Below are positions 47,093 to 58,005 of a stretch of DNA of 64,000 bases, in pieces (within the stretch, counting starts at the first letter, position 1; every line of letters begins with the position of its first letter). The stretch comes from Bog-366 sp963722555. Its GTDB lineage: Bacteria > Acidobacteriota > Terriglobia > UBA7540. The stretch spans positions 1,736,001 through 1,800,000 of the forward strand of contig CAVRNQ010000007.1 in NCBI GenBank assembly GCA_963722555.1. The letters are read 5' to 3'. The position numbers and the translations under genes were made by a program. Below the pieces are notes generated by a model that had not been told where the DNA came from, searched no databases, and saw only the letters and a list, made by a program, of their open reading frames with translations.

Positions 47093-49450
47093 TCACGATT
47101 TCGGCACCACTTCAAGAACCACATGGTTGGTGAATTTGGTGTCGAGGTAAGGATTTGAGCCCTTTACGGATCCCAGGCTTTTGCCGTGTTCATAATCCAC
47201 AACCTCATATTCCTTGGAACGATCCAAGCCCCGCAGCTCCAGGCGGCCTTCCCAAACTACATCCTTCAAGGGCGGTAGATCAGGAGGCTTGTCCAGACCC
47301 CACGGCCGATGGGGGGGTGTAAAGAACGCGTAATACATCTTCTGGTCTTTCCGAATCGCGTAACCTTCTGGATCATCAAACCCCACCGTGTACAGATCCA
47401 AAAACTCGCCGCTGGAAATCATTTTTTGGCGATAGAGGTCAAACCATTTCTTCCAGAGAGCGTCTTTGTCCGGGGTAAGCAGAAGAGACTTCATGCCCTC
47501 CAATTCACCGCGATATTCCAAGTCGCCAGGGAGTTTGTCGATCTTCGGCCACACAAAGATCGTGCCCAGAACCCCTCCACTACCCATACAGGAAGCAAAA
47601 TCCCGACCCGCTTCTGCGTCGGTCGAGAATACCTTTTTGAACTGAGTTGACTCAACGCGATCCGCAAAGACGGGAGCAGTCGGACCCATCAGCGCCTTAT
47701 ACATCTTTACCCGCCAACGAATCTGCTCTGACCCTACCGGGTCCGCCGTCACCGGCTCATTCGTCGTGGGAAGCAAGCAGTGGTTAATCGTGGTCCCACA
47801 CGGGCAGATCATGAGCATGCCTTGGGGATCATACTGTTCGATGATTTTGCGAAAATCCTGAAAGAGATCACCCAACTGTCGCACCGAGTCATAGGGCGAG
47901 TGGTGGTGATGAGCGGGGTTATAGCAGGGCGGGACTGTGAATGTGACATCCATGTAAAAGCCATCTGCCTTCCAATCTACGATCATGCGTTTGGCCAGTT
48001 GCACGAGGTAATCCCGAGCAGGAGGATAGGCGGGGCAGAGAGCCGCCAGGTTTCGTGAAATCGGAGCAAGTTTGCCCTGTGGGTCCTGGATCAGCCAGTC
48101 GCGGTGCTGCAGCGCCACGTCGGCGGTTGCGCTCATCATTTTCTCAACCTCGGGAGGTTGTTTGGGGCGCCCTACCGGGTCGTTGTACAAGCCGCTGCGC
48201 GGGAGTTCACTGACTTGGACGCCGCACGGCATCCACCAAGGAAGGCTCTTAAGACCATCCTGATGCAGCCTCGCAATCATTGCTTTGAAGCCCGCCTCCC
48301 CACCGAATTTATCCGGACGCGGCATCCAGTCACCGTAATGATCCCACCACCGGTTGTTGAGGATAAGCCACTCGATTCCCAGTTCCTTGAACTTGGGGAT
48401 GGAATTGTAAACTTCCGCGGGCCGAAAATTGTGACCGAAAGCGTACGTCCACCAAATGGGATGATAGAGGCTTTCCGAATACTTCAGGAAAGTCACGCCC
48501 TGCGCCCTCAGCATGGAGCTGTAAGTCGCGAGCGCTTCGTAGAAGTCACCATGATGAACGGTGACGAAGCTTCGCGGCGTGGTAAGGGTCTCTCCCGGCG
48601 CCAACGCTACTTGCGGACGAGTCTCGAGGTGGGTTCGCGCGCTCCGCCCGCTCTGGGTTTCAATGGGGATCCAGCAAGCTGTGGCCTCCGGCTCAATGTG
48701 GCCGGTAGCCAGTCCCACCTGACCATTCCAGTAATCGTTCACGGGGATGCCGCCGCCAACCTCCCGTGCAACCAATTGCCCCATGGGATTCTCTGAACGG
48801 AACGAGGCCGGCAGGGCAAAAACGGTGTCGCGGCCCCACAATAGACTCACCCCCTGAAAGGTCCACAAACCTTTCGGTTCCTGATTGGGAGGTTCGATCG
48901 CTTGGGAAACTTGTACAACACGGTTGATTTGGAGAGGGCTGGAACCGAGGTTCTTATAGGTGGCCGTGAACACCGCGGTTTGAGGAAAAGAGGGGCAAAG
49001 GTCGATGTCGAGAGTTCTTTCCAAGCGCAGGTCACCGTCCGAGGCACGAGAGGGAACTGTGACTCTCACGCAATCGCCGAGCTTCGCATGCATATCCTGA
49101 ACCGCTATGTGGGAATAGCGAATGGCGAAGTTGTGAATATCCTTCTCATTAACCGTCACGTAATCAGAAGGGATAGCATTCGTGTCGGACGCGTGGCTAT
49201 TCAGGCTCAGTTCCTGGCCGTTATCAAGGAGCGCTATTGATAGCGCATGTTGGGGGCTCAAACGGATAACCAAGCTGTGCGCATGAATCGTGATATCGCT
49301 GCCCGCACGATACGAAACGGTCACGCCTCCGCTACTTATTTCCTTCGCTCCATTCGAAGTGCAGCCCAAAATCGACCCACTGAGGATGACAACTGGAATG
49401 AAACCAAGGAAACCCCGCTGGCAGGAACGCTGAAACTGGAATCTCTTCAT
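47093..49450 (-). CDS. GH36-like alpha-galactosidase-type lipoprotein
   Basis: 785 residues. The N-terminus is a lipoprotein signal with lipobox ending GSILGC (Cys30), so the protein should be membrane-anchored. An N-terminal beta domain (residues 40-310) is followed by a TIM barrel: WLILNNRWWDHYGDW, GLKSLPWWMPCGV, and VDWKADGFYMDVTF, where Asp496 is the likely nucleophile of the KxD motif in clan GH-D. The C-terminus is a beta domain. It would release terminal alpha-linked hexose residues, if active. GAGG lies six bases before the ATG. Homologues of this type are poorly characterised and substrate is open. Confidence 0.8.
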   Translation of the reverse strand: MKRFQFQRSCQRGFLGFIPVVILSGSILGCTSNGAKEISSGGVTVSYRAGSDITIHAHSLVIRLSPQHALSIALLDNGQELSLNSHASDTNAIPSDYVTVNEKDIHNFAIRYSHIAVQDMHAKLGDCVRVTVPSRASDGDLRLERTLDIDLCPSFPQTAVFTATYKNLGSSPLQINRVVQVSQAIEPPNQEPKGLWTFQGVSLLWGRDTVFALPASFRSENPMGQLVAREVGGGIPVNDYWNGQVGLATGHIEPEATACWIPIETQSGRSARTHLETRPQVALAPGETLTTPRSFVTVHHGDFYEALATYSSMLRAQGVTFLKYSESLYHPIWWTYAFGHNFRPAEVYNSIPKFKELGIEWLILNNRWWDHYGDWMPRPDKFGGEAGFKAMIARLHQDGLKSLPWWMPCGVQVSELPRSGLYNDPVGRPKQPPEVEKMMSATADVALQHRDWLIQDPQGKLAPISRNLAALCPAYPPARDYLVQLAKRMIVDWKADGFYMDVTFTVPPCYNPAHHHHSPYDSVRQLGDLFQDFRKIIEQYDPQGMLMICPCGTTINHCLLPTTNEPVTADPVGSEQIRWRVKMYKALMGPTAPVFADRVESTQFKKVFSTDAEAGRDFASCMGSGGVLGTIFVWPKIDKLPGDLEYRGELEGMKSLLLTPDKDALWKKWFDLYRQKMISSGEFLDLYTVGFDDPEGYAIRKDQKMYYAFFTPPHRPWGLDKPPDLPPLKDVVWEGRLELRGLDRSKEYEVVDYEHGKSLGSVKGSNPYLDTKFTNHVVLEVVPKS

Positions 49451-50305
49451 GGAAACCTCACAGGGATGAGAGTCGTGAAAACAAGCCTCGGCTGGTGTCC
49501 GGAATTGTAGAGCTGACAGTCTACCATACGCGTCATCGCTGGTTGAGCCGTTTGCGGGCGCCCCCCGGCGAGTTCACTTCTTACGCGTTTGGGGCCGGCA
49601 TGTACTCACACCAGAGTCGAGATCATGATGAGTCGGAAGGGCGCGAGTTCATGGGCGATACCCTTACCATGGATTCGTAAACGCAGATCACCATGTGCAA
49701 CTCGAGTTGGACATCTCTTGGCTCGCGTTCGCGTCCGCAGCCAAAAGGATGCCACGATGACAGTTCCGGCATGAGGGAGGAACCGGCATCGGGAAGGCAC
49801 TCACGAACTGTGCCGCTACTAGACTGTCTTCTCCTTGTTGATTGCGACTCGTGCCCCTTACTCGACGATTTCGAAGGGGGCCTCCATCCGGATTGGCGAC
49901 AAACATCGGTATGCCATTCTGATCCGTGGAACTCCATAAGACCAAATGTATCTCATATTGTCAAGAGGTGTCTTGTTTCGTTGTATTTAGCTTACTATGC
50001 GATGAAGAATTGATTCAACCTGCGTTTGGTCTGATGGTATACTTTTCGTGGCGAAACTCCAACGTTTATGGACCTTTAGGTTGAGGGCTTGCCACACCAC
50101 GAGGACGAATCGGTTTGGCCGTATATCCACGCAGGAGGAGGCCCTCGACTTCCCTACTACTCAAGGCAATGCTACAGGAAGGTGTCTTCCCGCGGGTAAC
50201 GAAACCGGGCTGGTACAGCCGGGGACAGCACGATGAAGAAGGAGGCAACCGGCCTACGTGTGGTGATGGCAGAAGCAGGGCTGACTAGAAGGGAGAATTG
50301 GCACG
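49451..50305. other. Divergent region upstream of the GH2-type gene
   Basis: About 850 bases with no gene that I can support. Toward 49950-50050 the DNA is AT-rich, with TTGTCA at 49958 and a poor TGTATT 18 bases later. TGGTATAC occurs at 50035. These may be promoter and operator for the GH2 gene, at low certainty. Confidence 0.45.
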
Positions 50306-52975
50306 ATGAAGACCAGGCACTACGTATTGATTGCATTGATCACGGCGAACTGCTCTCTCGGCCATCTTCTGAACGCGAAAGGCGCGTCGGCGGAAAACGC
50401 CATCATCCTGAGAGACGGTTGGATGATCCAGTCTTCGGCCAACGTGAAGGAAAGCGGCGAGGTCCTCTCGACAACCCAATGCCAGCCGAAGAACTGGTAC
50501 CCGGCGAAGGTCCCCACCACTGTTTTGGCCGCCTTGGTTGAGGACAGGGTGTACACCGATCCTTACTTCGGGATGGACCTACGAACGCTCCCCGGCGCTC
50601 AATACGCATTCGGGGCGATGTTCGTGGACATTGCCATGTCCCCGGAAAGCCCCTTCCGGAAATCCTGGTGGTACCGGACGGAGTTTCGTGGCCTGGCCGG
50701 CGGCGAGGGCATGATTACCTGGCTGCAGATGGACGGCATCAACTACCGGGCGAATATTTGGCTGAACGGACAGCTCCTTGCCGATTCCGCACACGTCGTG
50801 GGCACATTTCGCGCTTATGAGTTTGATGTCACCGGCACGATCGTGCCCGGTTCCGTCAATGTCCTCGCTGTAGAGGTCTTCGCGCCTGAACCCACTGACT
50901 TGGCGCTCAATTGGGTGAACATCAATCCCACTCCACCTGATAAGAACATGGGGATTTGGCGGCCCGTGCGGATTGTCACCAGCGGACCCGTAGCGGTCCG
51001 CCACCCACAGGTTATCTCTCATCTGGATATGCCGGCTCTGGGCGCCGCACATCTGACCATAACCGCCGAGTTGAAGAACGCGACTGAGCACGTCGTGAAA
51101 GGAGTTTTGAAAGGCCAGATCGAGAGCCTTACGATTGCGCAGGAAGTCGAGTTGGGACCCGGGGAATCCAGGACAGTCGTCTTCAAAGCTGAGCGCTTTC
51201 CTCAGCTCACCATTCCCAGCCCGCGAGTCTGGTGGCCCGCCCAAATGGGCGCGCAGGACCTGTACGACCTCCACCTCAAATTCGAATCGGGCGGCCAGAT
51301 TTCCGACGCACAGGAAGTGAAGTTTGGCATTCGGGAAATTACTTCGGAGCTGACCCCGGAGGGTCATCGCGTGTTCCGCATCAATGGCCAGAGGATTCTG
51401 ATCCGCGGCGCGCTCTGGTGGTCGGACATGATGCTGAGGTCGTCTCCGGAAAGGCAGGAATGGGAGATCAGGTATGCCCGGGATCTCAACCTTAATGCAC
51501 TGCGCATGGACGGTAAGTTTGAGAACGAGTATTTCCTGAACCTGTGCGATCGATATGGAATCCTGCTCCTACCTGGGTGGTGTTGTGGCGATCGCTGGGA
51601 GCGCTGGCGGGAATGGGATGAGGAGAACTACCGGGTTGCAGCGGAATCATTGTGGGACACCCTCCGCTCATTCCGAAGTCATCCCAGCGTTTTGGTCTGG
51701 CTGAATGGGGATGACAACTCGCCCCCGCCCCCAGTGGAGGCGATGTATGCGGGGATCTTGAAGGAAGCCAACTGGCCCAATCCTTACTTACCCTCCGCCA
51801 CCGCACAAGGCACTGAAGATGTTCCCCGACCGGGTGTCAAGATGACAGGACCTTATGCGTGGGTTCCTCCCTCCTACTGGTTTACCGACAAGGATTACGG
51901 CGGGGCGTTCGGGTTCATCACCGAGGGCGGGCCCGGCATCGTCATCCCCCCTATCGAGAGCCTGCGATTGTTTCTCCCCAAGAGCCATATGTGGCCGGAT
52001 GATGAGTGCTGGATCCTCCATGCTGGAAGCCTTCCGCGTGCGGAATTCGATTTCGCGGATTTCAATCAGGCGCTGACCGCGCGCTTGGGGCGGGCAGACT
52101 CCCTGGAGAACTACGTTAAGAAAGCCCAACTGATGTCTTATGAAGCCGAGCGCGCCATGTTTGAGGCGTATGGGAGGAACAAGTACTTGTCCACCGGTGT
52201 CCTGCAGCAAGTGCTGAACAGCGCTTGGCCCTCGCTGGAGTGGCCCATATACGACTACTACTTGCGGCCGGCGGGTGCGTACTTCGGCACTAAAAAGGCC
52301 TGTGAGCCGCTGCACATTCAGTATTCTTATGATGACCGGTCGGTGGTCGTGGTCAATTCTCTCTATCGGGAATTCAGGGGTCTAAAGGCTCAGGCGACCG
52401 TGTTTGATCTGGGCCTGCGCGCGAAGTTCGAAAAAACCCTGAGCGTTGATGTGGGCCCCGACGGCACTGCACGGCTTTTCCCCGTTCCCGAACTGCCAGA
52501 CCTTAGCACGACCTATTTCCTCGACCTTCGATTGGAGGACTCGGCCGGGAAGGCGATCAGCGCCAACTTCTACTGGCTTTCGTCCAAGCCTGATGTGGTC
52601 GATTGGAGCAGGAGGGAATGGCGCCGAACAGCCGCCAAGTCGTTTGCCGACTATACGGGCCTTGGCGAACTGCCTCCTGCCCGGCTCCAGGTCAGCGGTA
52701 GAACTGAGCAAAGTCGTCAGGAGAGTGTCGCCCACGTTACGGTCGAGAACCCCACGAAGCAGCTCGCGTTCTTCATCCGCCTGCGGCTCACGAAGGGGAT
52801 TGGCGGCGAGGAGATCCTGCCCATCCTGCTTCAAGATAGTTACTTTTCCCTGCTGCCCGGCGAGCGTAGAGAAATTACTGCTACGTGCGATGTTTTGGGG
52901 GAAACGCCCCCTGCCGTGGAGGTCGAAGGCTGGAACGTTCCCCGGGAGTCTGTGCTGTTGCAGGTCATTCGCTAA
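50306..52975 (+). CDS. GH2-family exo-beta-glucosaminidase/mannosidase-like secreted enzyme
   Basis: 889 residues with an N-terminal hydrophobic signal. A sugar-binding beta domain (residues 30-230) contains WLQMDGINYRANIWLNGQ. A immunoglobulin-like domain follows, then the TIM barrel from about residue 355. The acid/base region VLVWLNGDDNSPPPP (Asp469/470) and nucleophile FGFITEGGPG (Glu540) match CsxA, in which Asp469 and Glu541 are the catalytic pair. Exo-beta-D-glucosaminidases remove glucosamine from chitosan ends; beta-mannosidase is the alternative. The two NagB-like genes in the window would suit glucosamine as product. The start is the ATG at 50306 with AAGGGAG 11 bases upstream. C-terminal beta domains cover about residues 690-889. 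Confidence 0.87.
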   Translation: MKTRHYVLIALITANCSLGHLLNAKGASAENAIILRDGWMIQSSANVKESGEVLSTTQCQPKNWYPAKVPTTVLAALVEDRVYTDPYFGMDLRTLPGAQYAFGAMFVDIAMSPESPFRKSWWYRTEFRGLAGGEGMITWLQMDGINYRANIWLNGQLLADSAHVVGTFRAYEFDVTGTIVPGSVNVLAVEVFAPEPTDLALNWVNINPTPPDKNMGIWRPVRIVTSGPVAVRHPQVISHLDMPALGAAHLTITAELKNATEHVVKGVLKGQIESLTIAQEVELGPGESRTVVFKAERFPQLTIPSPRVWWPAQMGAQDLYDLHLKFESGGQISDAQEVKFGIREITSELTPEGHRVFRINGQRILIRGALWWSDMMLRSSPERQEWEIRYARDLNLNALRMDGKFENEYFLNLCDRYGILLLPGWCCGDRWERWREWDEENYRVAAESLWDTLRSFRSHPSVLVWLNGDDNSPPPPVEAMYAGILKEANWPNPYLPSATAQGTEDVPRPGVKMTGPYAWVPPSYWFTDKDYGGAFGFITEGGPGIVIPPIESLRLFLPKSHMWPDDECWILHAGSLPRAEFDFADFNQALTARLGRADSLENYVKKAQLMSYEAERAMFEAYGRNKYLSTGVLQQVLNSAWPSLEWPIYDYYLRPAGAYFGTKKACEPLHIQYSYDDRSVVVVNSLYREFRGLKAQATVFDLGLRAKFEKTLSVDVGPDGTARLFPVPELPDLSTTYFLDLRLEDSAGKAISANFYWLSSKPDVVDWSRREWRRTAAKSFADYTGLGELPPARLQVSGRTEQSRQESVAHVTVENPTKQLAFFIRLRLTKGIGGEEILPILLQDSYFSLLPGERREITATCDVLGETPPAVEVEGWNVPRESVLLQVIR

Positions 52976-53717
52976 ATCAGAAATAGGGTATGGAATAGGG
53001 CGAAATCGGTGCGGCAAGCCGCACGCACCGAAAGATCCATAACTCGGGGAGCTGCATCAGAAAGCTGGTGACGGCTTTGCGCGTGTAATCCTCAAGCCTG
53101 TTGATGACTCATCGCAGAACGAACCCCCGTGCTGCTTTGATGATGACTCCTTTTTTTCGAATTAGAAGTTAGGACCAGGGCGCGGCAAACTCAAATCGGG
53201 GCTGCGCGTTGATTAGCTCGATGATCTGGGCGAGAGCACCTAAGCCCACATTTCCAATTTGAAATCTATTTCAGAATCTTCGGATCGTCGCCATCATCAA
53301 TATTTATGCGGGTGTGAACGCGATGGAGACGCTCTGGAGGTCAATACCCAATGGGTTCTATAAGGGGGGAAGTCAAGAGAAACACTTCCCCCACGGCTGA
53401 ACGTTCTCTTCCTTCCAGCCCCACGTGATTAAACAGGGTCGGTTCTGACCGACCGCGCCAACCACGCGATGGCTGAACGCTGCGGCCCAGCAGTTCCGGT
53501 TTTCTCTCCCAGCGGTTTTCATCCCCTCTTCGCGACGAAGCCAGTCCGCTCTGAAACCAACAAGCAGAACGGTTGTCAGGTGGCAACCATGGTTCTATTA
53601 CTTGGATCCGGCGCATTCTGCTGTTTAAAAAGGGGCCCCAAGGCCCTTCTAATGCGGGCGAGAAGGTTCTTATGGTACTCTAAGCCTTACATCGCTTTTG
53701 GTTAGGTGAGGCTTGGG
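52976..53717. other. Intergenic region before the mobile-element island, with hairpins
   Basis: About 740 bases, no gene. GTGCGGCAAGCCGCAC at 53009-53024 forms a 7-base stem 34 bases after the GH2 stop and may end its transcript. GGTCGGT-TCTG-ACCGACC at 53437-53454 is a second perfect 7-base stem, of REP type. Confidence 0.5.
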
Positions 53718-55025
53718 ATGCGCCGATCGCCAAGAAATGTGAGAATCGCCTATAATCATGGGGGTCTGACGCACTTCGGTGGTATCTATTTCTTCCATGA
53801 ATTCTTGAGAGTGCTGCAGTTTCGCAACTTCTTAGCACAACATCTTAGGTATCCCCGACGGAACCACCGCTATAGTCTCTCCCAAACCATCCTGGCCCTG
53901 CTCTACCCCGTCGTGCTGGGGCTCGATCGCATCGAGACTGCGTCCTTGCTTCGTTCCAACGGCACCTTTCAGTACTTGACCGGCCTGCCCGGCTTTCCTG
54001 ATCCTCAGACCCTACGGCGATTCTTACGGAAAGATCCAACTCGCCTCTGGGAACAGTTACACCGCGTCAATGATCGAGTGCTGCAAGAATTCATTCACCG
54101 GCCGGAGCGGCGCTCACGTCTCATCTTCGATCTGGACAGCACGGTGGTCAGCGTGTTCGGAAAGCAGGACGGCGCCGAGGTTGGTTACAACCCCCGGTAC
54201 CGGGGCAAGCGCAGCTACAACCCGTTGCTATGTCTGGAGGCCAACAGTTCCTTTCTGTGGGACGCCGAACTGCGCTCCGGAAACGCTGGCACATGGGAGG
54301 GCAGCCCCGCTCTACTGGATACGAGCTTCGTGAACGTGCCGCCCGAAATCCGCCAGCTGCGGTTTCGCGCCGATGCCGGCTTCGGTTACGATCCGGTGTT
54401 CGAGAAACTGGAGGCACATCGCGCGGAGTACGCTGTAGTGGCCCGTTTGACGACCTCGCTCAAGCGTCTGCTGCCGGGGCTGCGCTATGCGCCCGCCAAT
54501 GCCTGTTGGGATTGCGGCGAAGGAGAGTTCCGCGCCCAGGGCTGGCGGCAAGCCCGTCGCATCGTGGTGGCGCGTTGTGCGATCGAGGAAGATGATCCGC
54601 AACCGACGCTGTTTGCGATGGGGCGCTACTTCTATCGGGTATGGGTCACCAATCTCACCTTGACGCCTGCCGGAGTGTGGCATTTCTATGATGGTCGTGC
54701 AGCCATGGAGCCGCGCATCCATGAATTGCGGGAAGACTTCGCACTGCGGAAGATTCCGACGTCATCTTTTGAGGCGAACGCCTTGTATCTGGAGGTGATT
54801 CGCTTGGCCTACAACTTAGTGGCGATCTTCCAGCGCCTGTGTTTACCCGAGGAATGGCAGAGCTTGACCTTGAGTAAGTTACGCCACCGACTATTCTGGC
54901 TGCCTGGTGAACTGACCCGCCCGCAAAACCGACCTACTCTGCGGTTAGCCAACTCACGCCTGATCGCGATGTGGGCGGAGCAGATACTACACCGAATTCA
55001 TAAGCTAAGACCGCTGGAGGGCTGA
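53718..55025 (+). CDS. IS1380-family transposase, intact copy
   Basis: 435 residues from the ATG at 53718 (GAGG seven bases upstream); a GTG at 53706 is the other candidate. Landmarks are LTGLPGFPDPQTLRRFLRK, the first Asp in LIFDLDSTVVSVFGKQ, YNPRYRGKRSYNPLLCLE, the second Asp in QLRFRADAGFGYDP and a C-terminal Glu-rich helix (LREDFALRKIPTS). It looks complete. It is distinct from the gene at 1119-2552 and from the split copy at 56471-59760, so three IS1380-type lineages are present. No terminal repeats were found with confidence. Confidence 0.9.
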   Translation: MRRSPRNVRIAYNHGGLTHFGGIYFFHEFLRVLQFRNFLAQHLRYPRRNHRYSLSQTILALLYPVVLGLDRIETASLLRSNGTFQYLTGLPGFPDPQTLRRFLRKDPTRLWEQLHRVNDRVLQEFIHRPERRSRLIFDLDSTVVSVFGKQDGAEVGYNPRYRGKRSYNPLLCLEANSSFLWDAELRSGNAGTWEGSPALLDTSFVNVPPEIRQLRFRADAGFGYDPVFEKLEAHRAEYAVVARLTTSLKRLLPGLRYAPANACWDCGEGEFRAQGWRQARRIVVARCAIEEDDPQPTLFAMGRYFYRVWVTNLTLTPAGVWHFYDGRAAMEPRIHELREDFALRKIPTSSFEANALYLEVIRLAYNLVAIFQRLCLPEEWQSLTLSKLRHRLFWLPGELTRPQNRPTLRLANSRLIAMWAEQILHRIHKLRPLEG

Positions 55026-55333
55026 GGCGGCGCAGGCTGCGTTTCTGAAAATTGATCGACTGCTGCAAACATTTTGAGTACAAATGCCCGTTTTCGGCCA
55101 AATTTGAAGAGAAACACTGAAATTCACGCCGGATTCAAGTATTAGGGACTCGTGGCCCATTGCTTTTTCGGGTTATCCGAGGGGGCCTAGAGTGAGATTG
55201 AGACTGGGTGCCCGAGGCACGCAGAGCCTACCTACTGGGTTGAGACTCACCCTCGAACCCAAGTGTCCCAAAACCGGACTCGCCACCGTCAGGAAAGATC
55301 CCCGGGGATGGAACGAATTCGGGTCAGAGACAC
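55026..55333. other. Spacer between IS1380 and IS110 genes
   Basis: About 300 bases, no gene recognised; probably element ends and flanking DNA. Confidence 0.4.
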
Positions 55334-56401
55334 TCAAGCTGTTTGTGGCTTCAGATATTTGGCGTCAAACGCGACTGCTTTCCTCCAAACGGTCAACGTG
55401 ATCGCGGCAATCTTACGCGCCAGGGTGAGACGGGCCATCTCGGGCCTCATGCCTTTCGCCACGAGAGCCTCGTAGAACTCCCGGAAAGGACCCTCCCGGG
55501 TGGCGGCCTGGACCGCCGCACCCTTGAACAAATCCTTGAGATGGTGATTGTGATTGGGGTCGAGCCCGCGAACCGATACCGGTTTCTTGGATCGTTCCAG
55601 CTGCCCGTTGACATACCGGTGATCGGCACTGGTGTGCGTCACCACCCCAAACCCGCTGTATTTCCAGAGCGGCCGCTTGCTGCGGAACCGGTGGGGCGTC
55701 TGGACAATACCCATCAGCAGGGCCACACGGATCGGACCCAGGGCCGGAATCGAGCGGAGCAATTTCCAGGCACGGTGCTTCTGGCTCTCGGCCAGGAGCT
55801 TTCGCCGTGCTTGCTGGCGCAAGGAAACCAGCCCATCGAGCTGCTCGTAGTAAAGCTCCGCCCGGCGGCGCACGCCAACTTCCGCGATCTTGCTCAGCCA
55901 CTCGTCACGATGGCGCGGGTTGTAGACACTCTTGCCGCCACAGGGAATGCCCCAGCTGCGAAAGATCGCCTTCACCCGGTTCATGACCCGCGTGAGATCT
56001 TTGCCGAAGGTCAGATAGCTGCGGACCAGTTCTTTCACCGTACGCAGGCTCTTCTCTCCGTGATAGACCGAGCGGATAAGATTCGCACGCAACAGCTCGG
56101 CCAGTTTCCGCGCATCGATCCGGTCGCTCTTATTGCCTTCTTTGAGTAGGGCGTTGCGGCACGGATCGCACACCACGATCTTCGTGACGTAGAGCTTGAC
56201 CAGGTCATACAGCCAGGCCGCCCAGGGACCTTCTTCGAACGTGACCTGCAGGTCCCCGCGCAATCCCTGGATCAACTGGAGAATCGTGCTGGCCTTGGTC
56301 TCGATGACCGATTCCATGATCAGCTTCCCGGCGACATCGAGCACGGCGACGGAAATCGTTGCCGTGTGAACATCCATGCCGATGTATTTGATACTACTCA
56401 T
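55334..56401 (-). CDS. IS110-family transposase
   Basis: 355 residues from the ATG at 56401 (GGAG nine bases upstream). The N-terminal DEDD domain starts IKYIGMDVHTATISVAV, with Glu in VTFEEGPWAAWLYD and NKSDRIDARKLAELLRA. The C-terminal domain has the Ser-containing helix of transposase 20 and the motif LRSIPALGPIRVALLMGIV. Apparently intact. IS110 elements use no inverted repeats and insert by a distinct recombination route guided by a bridge RNA, for which the flanks are candidates. It is adjacent to, and divergent from, the split IS1380 gene. Confidence 0.92.
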   Translation of the reverse strand: MSSIKYIGMDVHTATISVAVLDVAGKLIMESVIETKASTILQLIQGLRGDLQVTFEEGPWAAWLYDLVKLYVTKIVVCDPCRNALLKEGNKSDRIDARKLAELLRANLIRSVYHGEKSLRTVKELVRSYLTFGKDLTRVMNRVKAIFRSWGIPCGGKSVYNPRHRDEWLSKIAEVGVRRRAELYYEQLDGLVSLRQQARRKLLAESQKHRAWKLLRSIPALGPIRVALLMGIVQTPHRFRSKRPLWKYSGFGVVTHTSADHRYVNGQLERSKKPVSVRGLDPNHNHHLKDLFKGAAVQAATREGPFREFYEALVAKGMRPEMARLTLARKIAAITLTVWRKAVAFDAKYLKPQTA

Positions 56402-56470
56402 CGAGGGCGCTCCTTTCTGGGTGAAGTGAGACAACGCTCAGACCTTACTCCAAAGGGGCGCCCCCATATA

Positions 56471-57485
56471 ATGCGTGAGATACAAAATCAGCCCTTTCAG
56501 CTCTCCTTCAATGCCTCACTCAAGGTCGATTTCCATGGTTCCCGCATGACTTCGGACGGCGGCCTAATCCTAGTGCGCGAACTGGACGAGCGACTCGGGT
56601 TCGGAGAATTGATCGAGCAGCACCTGACGGATTCCCGCCGTGGAAAGAATACGCAGTTCCCCTTTGCCGACCCGCTGCGGCAGTCGGTGCACAGTCGCTT
56701 GGCGGGGTACGAGGACGTGAACGATGCCGAGCGGCTCTCGCAAGATCCGACCTTTCGGCTGATCAGTTCGGAAAAGGTCTGGGATCGGGGGGCCGCTCAG
56801 ACCTCGCGGTTGCAGACCTTCGAGACCGAGATGCTGGGCGAGGAGGAGAACTTCGTGGGACTGGCACGTCTCAATCGGGAGTTGATCGCCCAAGCCGAAG
56901 CTCTCGGTTTCCCCCAGCGTGTGGTGCTGGACATGGATAGCACGGAGATTCCGGTCTACGGTCAGCAGGAACAGAGTGCTTACAACGGCCACTTTGAGTC
57001 CACCTGCTACCACCCGCTGCTGTTGTTCAATCGCGAGGGTGACTGCTTGGCGGTAAAACTCCGGCCCGGCAACGTGCATAGCGCCGACGGCTGGGATGAA
57101 CTGTTGCTACCGGAGATCGAGCGGCAACAGAAGCTGGGCAAAGAGGTTGTGTTTCGGGCCGATGCCGCCTTTGACAAACCCGCGATCTATGAGGCGCTGG
57201 AGGAACGCGGAGTCAACTATGCCATCCGCATCCCGGCCAACGACAACCTGCTACGGGATATTGAGGAGCTGTTGACCAGGCCAGTAGGGCGGCCCGGTCA
57301 TAAGCCGGTGGTTTGGTACAAGGGCTTCCTTTATCAGGCGGAGAGTTGGAAGACGGCCCGGCGGGTGGTGGTGAAGCTGGAGCACCATGCGGGGGAGTTG
57401 TTCCCGCGCGTGGGCTTCATCGTGACCAACCTAACGCTGCCGAGCCGGTCGGTGGTGCGGTTTTACAACAAGCGCGGCACGGCCG
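56471..57485 (+). pseudogene. IS1380-family transposase, 5' exon interrupted by a group II intron
   Basis: From the ATG at 56471: FHGSRMTSDGGLILVRELDER, VVLDMDSTEIPVYGQQEQSA (first Asp), VVFRADAAFDKPAIYEALEE (second Asp), then SRSVVRFYNKRGTA, where the transposase frame stops making sense. The remaining C-terminal part resumes at about 59465. Joining the two parts gives RGTA-EQWIKEGKQAVK, the usual IS1380 sequence at this place. The gene is inactive unless the intron splices. Confidence 0.9.
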
Positions 57486-58005
57486 GCGTGTCCAGACAAG
57501 GGCACATCATCCAGTCGGTGGAAGTCCGACCGAGGCCAAGAGACTCAGGCCTCGTAGCTGGGGAGGCGCCGTGGCGCGAAAGCAAGACGGCGGGGCCCTC
57601 CGACAACATACTCAGAAAGGAGTATGCGCAACGCACCAGGTTGCAACGTGCAGTGAACGCAGACGTAGCCTCGTTACCCGCAAATTCCGGTGGCTGAGAC
57701 GGTCGGCAACGCGCGAAAGCAGCAAGAGCTGATCGAAACGAGTCCGATGCGACAGCTCTCACCGGCGGGGTATCAGCGGCGACATGGTGTGAAGGAGGAT
57801 GTGTCAACTGGAGAAGCCCTCGGTGCCCGGCGAGGAAATCTCGTCGAGGAGATGACGGCTATAACCGTGAGTGGGAAATGCGGTCATAGGCACCAGGGTG
57901 ACGGATCGGGCTGTAGTACTGTCGAGGGGCGTGCAGCAAAACGCGCCCGGAGGGAAGGGCCCGGACCGGTGAGTATTCCGCTAACCAAGGTGAGGCAGGG
58001 GTGAA

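Noticed and set aside
49623..49937. 104-codon minus-strand frame in the region before the GH2 gene
   Set aside because: Three frames are open in the same stretch; none has coding character or a known domain.
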